The notes under the pieces are model-generated. The model was given only the letters and a program-made list of their open reading frames with translations. It was not told the origin of the DNA and did not search any database. This document shows, piece by piece, positions 59,483-64,000 of a stretch of 64,000 nucleotides of DNA; position 1 is the stretch's first letter; the number at the start of each line of letters is the position of its first letter. Origin of the DNA: Acutalibacter sp. (GTDB taxonomy: Bacteria > Bacillota > Clostridia > Oscillospirales > Acutalibacteraceae); NCBI GenBank assembly GCA_020025775.1, contig JAHHRN010000005.1, positions 1 through 64,000 on the forward strand, read 5' to 3'. The position numbers were made by a program, and so were the translations under genes.

Positions 59483-59632
59483 ATGAGAGTCAAAATCACA
59501 CTCGCTTGTACAGAATGCAAGCAACGCAACTACAACACCAAGAAGAACAAGAAGAACACGCCTGACCGTTTGGAGATGAACAAGTACTGCAGATTCTGCA
59601 AGAAACACACACTCCACAGAGAAACGAAGTAA
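59483..59632 (+). CDS. rpmG: Large ribosomal subunit protein L33
   Basis: A 49-residue protein: MRVKITLACTECKQRNYNT, with two CxxC pairs (CTEC and CRFC), the zinc-binding form of L33, and ending HRETK. ATG 59483 follows GGAGGTGCC. The order rpmG-secE-nusG is the standard one. Confidence 0.97.
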   Translation: MRVKITLACTECKQRNYNTKKNKKNTPDRLEMNKYCRFCKKHTLHRETK

Positions 59633-59648
59633 GACGGAGGAGTTAGAA

Positions 59649-60014
59649 ATGGCTGACGAAAAGAAAACTAAGTCTGTCGAAACCTCTAAGTCTAACGCAA
59701 AGAAAAACGATAAGAAGGCAAATTCTCCTGAGAAGAAGGAGAATTTCTTTAAGCGCATGGGCAAAAAAATTGCCAAGTTCTTTAAAGATGTTAAGGGCGA
59801 ATGCAAGAAGATTGTATGGCCCGATCGTAAAACTGTTTTAAAGAGCACATGGGTCGTAATCGTTATCGTTGTTATTTTCTGTGCCGTGCTTTGGCTGGTT
59901 GATACCGGTCTTTCCGCGGGCGTTAAGGGCCTTATCAATCTTGCAGGTAAAGTGGGCAGCGAAGAAGCTACCACAGCTGCAGGTATGATCGTATCCGGCT
60001 TGTTCGGATTTTAA
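59649..60014 (+). CDS. secE: Preprotein translocase subunit SecE
   Basis: The 121-residue protein has a Lys-rich N-terminal extension of about 40 residues, the amphipathic SecE helix with ECKKIVWPDRKTV (about 51-63) and a single membrane helix (about 70-90). It clamps SecY. The long charged N-terminus and the Ala/Gly-rich C-terminal tail are longer than in Bacillus (59 residues). Confidence 0.95.
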   Translation: MADEKKTKSVETSKSNAKKNDKKANSPEKKENFFKRMGKKIAKFFKDVKGECKKIVWPDRKTVLKSTWVVIVIVVIFCAVLWLVDTGLSAGVKGLINLAGKVGSEEATTAAGMIVSGLFGF

Positions 60015-60031
60015 CGGAAGGGGCTTAGAAT

Positions 60032-60592
60032 ATGGCAGATACTGCAAGATGGTATGTTGTCCATACCTATTCCGGTTATGAAAACAAGGTTGCAACAAAC
60101 ATTCAAACTGTTGTTGAAAACCGCGATATGCATGACCAAATCCTTGAGGTCAGCGTTCCCACCGAAACAGTTACCGAAATCCGCGAGGACGGTACCAAAA
60201 AAGAAGTGGAACGTAAAATTTTCCCCGGCTATGTTCTTGTCAAGTTTGCTGTCTTTGAAAACGAAGACACTGACGAACTGAAGATGACAGACGAAGCATG
60301 GTATGTCGTTCGTAATACACGCGGCGTTACAGGCTTTGTAGGTCCGGAAAGCAAACCAATTCCGCTTTCGGAAGAGGAAGTCCTTAAACTCGGCGTTGAA
60401 AAACGCGTGGTTGAGGTAAATTACGAAGTGGGCGATATGGTTACCATCATCGACGGCGCTTTTGACGGCGTTATCGGCGTTGTGGACGAAATCGACACAG
60501 AGCACAACTCTGTTAGAGTTACCATTTCCATGTTCGGTAAAGAAACACCGGTTGATTTGGAACTCGATCAGGTAGAAGCTCAGAAAGATTAA
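60032..60592 (+). CDS. nusG: Transcription termination/antitermination protein NusG
   Basis: The 186-residue protein has the NGN domain (ARWYVVHTYSGYENKVATNI, and FPGYVLVKF) and a C-terminal KOW domain (YEVGDMVTIIDGAFDGVIG, VDEIDTEHNSVRV). It binds RNA polymerase and modulates pausing. It lies 17 bases after secE. Confidence 0.97.
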   Translation: MADTARWYVVHTYSGYENKVATNIQTVVENRDMHDQILEVSVPTETVTEIREDGTKKEVERKIFPGYVLVKFAVFENEDTDELKMTDEAWYVVRNTRGVTGFVGPESKPIPLSEEEVLKLGVEKRVVEVNYEVGDMVTIIDGAFDGVIGVVDEIDTEHNSVRVTISMFGKETPVDLELDQVEAQKD

Positions 60593-60649
60593 TATTGGTA
60601 AGAGGCGGCAAGTCCGCTTTTTATAGCGTGTCCCCTTTTGCGGCGCGCT

Positions 60650-60691
60650 GTGGGAGGATCAGTCGAAGTCAACTGTTCCGCCACTACCACG
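60650..60691 (+). promoter_or_regulatory. Putative L1-binding site before rplK
   Basis: GTGGGAGG (60650-60657) and TACCAC (60685-60690) can enclose a stem-loop, the form of the L1 recognition site on 23S rRNA and on L11-operon mRNAs. A second site lies before rplA. Confidence 0.55.
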
Positions 60692-60710
60692 AATTTTGGA
60701 GGTGCAACAA

Positions 60711-61136
60711 ATGGCTCAAAAGGTAGTAGGCTTTATTAAGCTTCAAATCCCCGCCGGTAAAGCAACACCGGCTCCGCCTGTAGGACCGGCTCTCGGTCAG
60801 CACGGCGTTAACATCATGGCGTTCACTAAGGAATTCAATGAACGCACCAAGAACGACATGGGTATGATTATCCCTGTCATCATCACTGTATATGCAGACC
60901 GTTCTTTCACTTTCGTAACCAAGACTCCCCCCGCGGCAGTTCTTATTAAGAAAGCTTGCGGCATCGACAAAGCGTCCGGTGTTCCGAACAAGGACAAGGT
61001 AGCAAAGATTACGAGTGAGCAGGTCAGAAAGATAGCTGAACAGAAGATGCCCGACCTCAATGCGGCAGACGTTGAAGCAGCTATGCGTATGGTCGCCGGA
61101 ACCGCGCGTTCCATGGGCGTTACCGTCGAAGATTGA
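60711..61136 (+). CDS. rplK: Large ribosomal subunit protein L11
   Basis: The 141-residue protein has the family start KLQIPAGKATPAPPVGPALG and the C-terminal rRNA-binding domain with GTARSMGVTVE. L11 supports the GTPase-associated centre and is needed for RelA activation. ATG 60711 follows GGAGGTGCAACAA. Confidence 0.98.
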   Translation: MAQKVVGFIKLQIPAGKATPAPPVGPALGQHGVNIMAFTKEFNERTKNDMGMIIPVIITVYADRSFTFVTKTPPAAVLIKKACGIDKASGVPNKDKVAKITSEQVRKIAEQKMPDLNAADVEAAMRMVAGTARSMGVTVED

Positions 61137-61145
61137 CGCTCCTTC

Positions 61146-61171
61146 GTGGGAGGAAAAATCCGATTAACCAC
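61146..61171 (+). promoter_or_regulatory. Putative L1-binding site before rplA
   Basis: GTGGGAGG (61146-61153) and TAACCAC (61165-61171) match the site before rplK and the known L1 operator pattern of Firmicutes. Feedback control of rplA by L1 is likely. Confidence 0.6.
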
Positions 61172-61193
61172 TTTATAGGAGGATTATAGAGTT

Positions 61194-61895
61194 ATGAAAC
61201 ATGGTAAGAAATATGTTGAGAGCACCAAGCTCATCGACAAAGCAAAATTATATGATGCTCCGGAAGCTCTGGAGCTTGCAGTAAAGACTGCAACCGCAAA
61301 GTTTGACGAAACCGTTGAAATCCACGTTCGTTTGGGCGTTGACTCCCGCCATGCTGACCAGCAGGTTAGAGGCGCTGTTGTTCTCCCCAACGGTACCGGT
61401 AAAAAGGTTCGTGTTGCTGTTTTCGCTAAGGGCGAAGATGCAAAGGCAGCTGAAGCTGCTGGTGCAGAAATCGTCGGCGCAGAAGACCTCGTTCAGCAGG
61501 TTCAGGGCGGCATGATGGACTTCGACGTTTGCATCGCAACACCCAGCATGATGGGTCTCGTTGGTCGTCTCGGTAAGGTTTTAGGCCCCCGTGGTTTAAT
61601 GCCCTCTCCGAAGGCTGGTACTGTTACTCCCGACGTTGCTAAGGCTGTTACTGAAGCTAAGGCTGGTAAGATCGAGTACAGACTTGACAAGACCAACATC
61701 ATCCACTGCCCCATCGGCAAGGCATCCTTTGGTGCTGAGAAGTTAAACGAAAACTTCGACACCCTTATGGAAGCTATCATCAAGGCAAAGCCCGTAGCAA
61801 TGAAGGGCCAGTACATTAAGTCCTGCGTTATTGCTACCACCATGGGCCCTGGCGTTAAGGTTAACGCTAACAAGCTCACAGGTCCGGTTGCCTAA
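61194..61895 (+). CDS. rplA: Large ribosomal subunit protein L1
   Basis: The 233-residue protein has the L1 signature KVLGPRGLMPSPKAGTVT (about 125-142) and the two-domain fold. It binds the L1 stalk and probably represses its own operon through the two sites found upstream. ATG 61194 follows AGGAGG. Confidence 0.98.
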   Translation: MKHGKKYVESTKLIDKAKLYDAPEALELAVKTATAKFDETVEIHVRLGVDSRHADQQVRGAVVLPNGTGKKVRVAVFAKGEDAKAAEAAGAEIVGAEDLVQQVQGGMMDFDVCIATPSMMGLVGRLGKVLGPRGLMPSPKAGTVTPDVAKAVTEAKAGKIEYRLDKTNIIHCPIGKASFGAEKLNENFDTLMEAIIKAKPVAMKGQYIKSCVIATTMGPGVKVNANKLTGPVA

Positions 61896-61905
61896 TTAAA
61901 AACAC

Positions 61906-61934
61906 TTGACAAATTCATAAGAGTATGGTATCAT
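61906..61934 (+). promoter_or_regulatory. Promoter for rplJ-rplL
   Basis: TTGACA (61906-61911) and TATCAT (61929-61934) are 17 bases apart, just after rplA. Confidence 0.75.
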
Positions 61935-61939
61935 ACTTT

Positions 61940-62067
61940 CTGCTTGCCAAAGACAGTAGGTGCACTTTTGCGTAAGGATGTTTCATCCGCCTACCGAGGA
62001 AAAGTAGTTATTCTTTTTAAAGTGTAACGAGCCTTTTTTCTATCTTTGGGAAAAGGCTCGTTTTTTT
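61940..62067 (+). promoter_or_regulatory. L10 leader with attenuator
   Basis: The sequence between the promoter and rplJ contains the conserved blocks AAAGACAGTAGGTGC and CCGCCTACCGAGG of the Firmicutes L10 leader, bound by the L10-L12 complex, followed by the terminator stem AACGAGCCTTTT/AAAAGGCTCGTT (62026-62062) and T-run. Excess L10-L12 is expected to favour termination. Confidence 0.85.
62026..62067 (+). terminator. Attenuator terminator in the L10 leader
   Basis: ACGAGCCTTTT pairs with AAAAGGCTCGT and seven T residues follow. Confidence 0.88.
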
Positions 62068-62109
62068 GTCGAAACGCAAGCAGTAATTCATTTTGGGAGG
62101 TGAATTCGT

Positions 62110-62664
62110 TTGCCCAGTCAGAAAGTATTAGAACTCAAACAAAAGCAGGTTGCTGATCTTAAAGAAAGATTAGACGCAGCTTGCGCAGGTGTAATCGTTG
62201 ATTACAAGGGTATCTCTGTTGCTGATGATACAAAGCTTCGTAAAGAGCTTCGTGAAGCAGGTGTTAAGTACACCGTAACAAAGAACACCCTCATCCACTT
62301 AGCTATTGACGGTACCGAGCTTCAGGGCTTGGACAGCGCCCTCGAAGGCACTACCGCAATTGCAACCTCTGCTGATGACTATGTTGCAGCAGCTAGAATT
62401 CTTGGCAAGTTCGCTGAGAACAATAAGGGCTTCGAGCTCAAGGGCGGTTTCCTTGACAGAGAGGTAATTGACCTTGCGAAGCTTCAGAGTCTTGCAAAAC
62501 TTCCGTCCAGAGAAGTTCTTCTTGCAACCGTACTCAATGCGTTCAACGCACCGATCGCTTCTTTTGCTCGTGCTATTCAGGCCGTTGTTGATAAGAACGG
62601 TGAAGCAGCTGAGGAAGCTCCCGCGGAAGAATCCGCACCGGCAGCAGAAGAATCTGCTGAATAA
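62110..62664 (+). CDS. rplJ: Large ribosomal subunit protein L10
   Basis: The 184-residue protein matches L10 (LKERLDAACAGVIVDYKGIS, LRKELREAGVKYTVTKNTL). The C-terminal helix binds L7/L12 dimers, and an Ala/Glu-rich tail follows. TTG 62110 follows GGGAGGTGAATTCG. L10 with L12 regulates the leader upstream. Confidence 0.97.
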   Translation: MPSQKVLELKQKQVADLKERLDAACAGVIVDYKGISVADDTKLRKELREAGVKYTVTKNTLIHLAIDGTELQGLDSALEGTTAIATSADDYVAAARILGKFAENNKGFELKGGFLDREVIDLAKLQSLAKLPSREVLLATVLNAFNAPIASFARAIQAVVDKNGEAAEEAPAEESAPAAEESAE

Positions 62665-62700
62665 TTTTATTTAAAAATATTCAATTTGGAGGAATACAAA

Positions 62701-63078
62701 ATGGCATCTGAAAAAGTAACCGCTTTGCTTGAAGAAATCAAAGCTATGTCCGTTCTTGAGCTTTCCGAGCTCGTACACGCAGTAGAAGAGGAATTCGGCG
62801 TATCCGCTGCAGCAGCAGTTGCAGTAGCAGCTCCCGCAGAAGGCGGCGCAGCAGCAGCTGAAGAAAAGACCGAGTTCGACCTCGTTCTTGCAGAAGTTGG
62901 CGACCAGAAGATTAAGGTTATCAAGGTTGTTCGTGAAATCACCGGTCTCGGCCTCGGCGAAGCTAAGGCAGTTGTTGACGGTGCTCCCAAGACCATCAAA
63001 GAAGCTATGCCCAAGGAAGAAGCTGAAGCTGCTAAGGCTAAGCTTGAAGAAGTTGGCGCAAAGGTTGAACTCAAATAA
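62701..63078 (+). CDS. rplL: Large ribosomal subunit protein L7/L12
   Basis: The 125-residue protein has the N-terminal dimerisation domain (LEEIKAMSVLELSELV), an Ala-rich hinge, and the C-terminal factor-binding domain (FDLVLAEVGDQKIKVIKVVR, GLGLGEAKAVVDGAPK). ATG 62701 follows GGAGGAATAC. In most bacteria rpoB follows; here a terminator does. Confidence 0.98.
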   Translation: MASEKVTALLEEIKAMSVLELSELVHAVEEEFGVSAAAAVAVAAPAEGGAAAAEEKTEFDLVLAEVGDQKIKVIKVVREITGLGLGEAKAVVDGAPKTIKEAMPKEEAEAAKAKLEEVGAKVELK

Positions 63079-63127
63079 GTTTTTCCTTCGGAAAAGCGGT
63101 TTGAGCACGAAAGCTTTAAACCTAAAC

Positions 63128-63164
63128 AAAAAGCGATACAGTTTCGGCTGTATCGCTTTTTTAT
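63128..63164 (+). terminator. Terminator after rplL
   Basis: AAAAAGCGATACAG pairs with CTGTATCGCTTTTT across TTTCGG. Confidence 0.9.
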
Positions 63165-63194
63165 TTTGCCTTTGGAAATTATAGAAATAGACAG

Positions 63195-63227
63195 AAAAAA
63201 GGACAGGGGAGAACCCTGTCCTTTTTG
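63195..63227. terminator. Bidirectional terminator near the sdpI-like gene
   Basis: AAAAAAGGACAGGG and CCCTGTCCTTTTT form a symmetrical stem across GAGAA, ending the minus-strand gene. Confidence 0.85.
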
Positions 63228-63229
63228 TT

Positions 63230-63607
63230 TTATTTACGTTTACCTGTTTCGTCAAAATGCTGCTTTAGAGCGCGCTCTACAAAGTAAATAGGGATGCAAA
63301 GAACAACACATAATATACCGCTGAGCCAACCGCCCACAGTACCAACTGTGGGCATATCTTTTCCTAAGACAAAGAGCATCAGCAGAACAGTAACGGGTAA
63401 AAGCACGAGTCCCCAGCGAAACCAGAGCTTACCAAAATAAGTCTGCGCAAAATCCCACATTTCCTGATTCTGCATCGAACGGCTGGTGCGGTATCCGTAT
63501 GCGCCGTTAATTTCTTTAGGTGGATGTTTTAAAAACAGCCCGCCAAAGCCAATCATCATCAGCGGAAGCAATAAATTCATGCAAAGCATAAAAATCCAAA
63601 ATCCCAT
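63230..63607 (-). CDS. SdpI-family membrane protein
   Basis: The 125-residue protein has an N-terminal membrane helix, the family motif INGAYGYRTSRSMQNQEMWDFAQ (quoted in part: GYRTSRSMQNQEMWDFAQ, about 35-52) and two further helices. SdpI gives immunity to the SDP toxin in Bacillus, but most homologues have unknown roles. ATG 63607 is chosen after AAGGAGGACA; an N-terminal extension is rejected. No toxin gene is visible beside it. Confidence 0.85.
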   Translation of the reverse strand: MGFWIFMLCMNLLLPLMMIGFGGLFLKHPPKEINGAYGYRTSRSMQNQEMWDFAQTYFGKLWFRWGLVLLPVTVLLMLFVLGKDMPTVGTVGGWLSGILCVVLCIPIYFVERALKQHFDETGKRK

Positions 63608-63701
63608 GGCAATTTTGTCCTCCTTATAGATAGGAAATAGGAAAAAGGCAGTTTGCAAGAGTGCGTTTATATTGGTCGTTACACCGTGGCGACCGGACAA
63701 A

Positions 63702-63916
63702 GATGCTTTTTTTCGTGCAAAAAGCATCCTCTTTAGGGCTAGCGCCCTAAATTCACCTTTAAAAAGGCGTTTCTCAGAATAGGAGATTTCGCTTTCTGCG
63801 GAAAGCGCTTTAGGGCGTTGCCCTAAAAACCCACCGCTTTTGAAAAAGCGGACAAAACTTTGAAAGACTGCTCCAAAAGTGGGCTGAGGCGAATGGCGGG
63901 CGGATAATATCCGCCC
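63702..63916. repeat. Cluster of six inverted repeats
   Basis: In 215 bases there are stems GATGCTTTTT/AAAAAGCATC (63702-63728), TTTAGGGC/GCCCTAAA (63732-63751), GCTTTC/GAAAGC (63791-63806), TTTAGGGC/GCCCTAAA again (63809-63827), CCGCTTTT/AAAAGCGG (63834-63851) and GGGCGGAT/ATCCGCCC (63898-63916). This looks like a mosaic of small intergenic repeats. The region from 63608 to the window end holds no gene that I can support. Confidence 0.7.
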
Positions 63917-64000
63917 CTACGGAAAGCTGCTTACACCTATAAAATGCATACACAGTCCGTTGTGCGAACTATTTCTAAAAAGTCTGCACTAATTCTCCCG

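Noticed and set aside
62671..63255. 194-codon minus-strand frame
   Set aside because: Antisense to rplL and its terminator.

Overview
The window looks like a chromosomal piece of a spore-forming, Gram-positive, anaerobic gut-type member of the Clostridia. Evidence for this is the forespore sigma factor SigG, SpoVAC/SpoVAD, a YlmC/YmxH-type sporulation protein, the RecJ-RelA-Dtd-HemZ and YabM-MazG-HU-RqcP clusters, an L27 with a Prp-cleaved N-terminal extension, FeoA/FeoB, LCP and VanZ proteins, and strong AGGAGG ribosome binding sites. Meso-DAP dehydrogenase suggests DAP-type peptidoglycan. No species name can be supported. TTG and GTG start codons are frequent and are each backed by a well placed ribosome binding site.

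Layout. 1-3.7 kb: the end of an integrated mobile element (RepA-like ATPase cut by the window edge, a small RHH/MobC-like protein, tyrosine integrase, excisionase, divergent XRE regulator, TfoX-like gene) lying against the 3' end of guaA. 3.7-7.4 kb: operon purA-ddh-guaA on the minus strand; GuaA has lost the glutaminase nucleophile and most of that domain. 7.5-14.6 kb: a cohesin-like surface protein, a membrane GDPD, an LCP protein, a lone peptide-binding lipoprotein, VanZ-like and DUF1015 proteins. 14.7-19.1 kb: an XRE regulator and a YtrA-type GntR-ABC transporter operon with a palindromic operator. 19.2-22.3 kb: thioredoxin-like and FAD proteins, a 42-residue small membrane peptide, a hemolysin III homologue.

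22.5-27.4 kb: L21 leader-rplU-prp-rpmA, an rRNA methyltransferase, a lipid kinase, and an overlapping trio of an unknown protein, an ECF sigma factor and a 66-residue protein. 27.5-33.5 kb: feoA-feoB-Cys-rich protein followed by two FAD oxidoreductases, then tRNA-Gln(CTG) with decayed tRNA and terminator copies beside it. 33.7-39.2 kb: pncB-ppa, CapA, a frameshifted sugar isomerase, sigG and its ylmC-like neighbour. 39.2-50.7 kb: two conserved minus-strand operons (yabM-mazG-hup-rqcP; recJ-relA-dtd-MBL-hemZ-nucleoside kinase), the second without the usual apt gene.

50.9-58.6 kb: a CapD/EpsC-like sugar nucleotide enzyme, a serine beta-lactamase-like protein, HflX behind a 16-bp hairpin, the spoVAC-spoVAD operon with a sigma-G-like promoter and a new 58-residue small membrane ORF, and a lone LolD-type ATPase. 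58.6-63.2 kb: ireB and a conserved 99-residue protein, then rpmG-secE-nusG-rplK-rplA-L10 leader-rplJ-rplL, ending at a terminator instead of running into rpoB. 63.2-64 kb: an SdpI-family gene and a dense cluster of inverted repeats.
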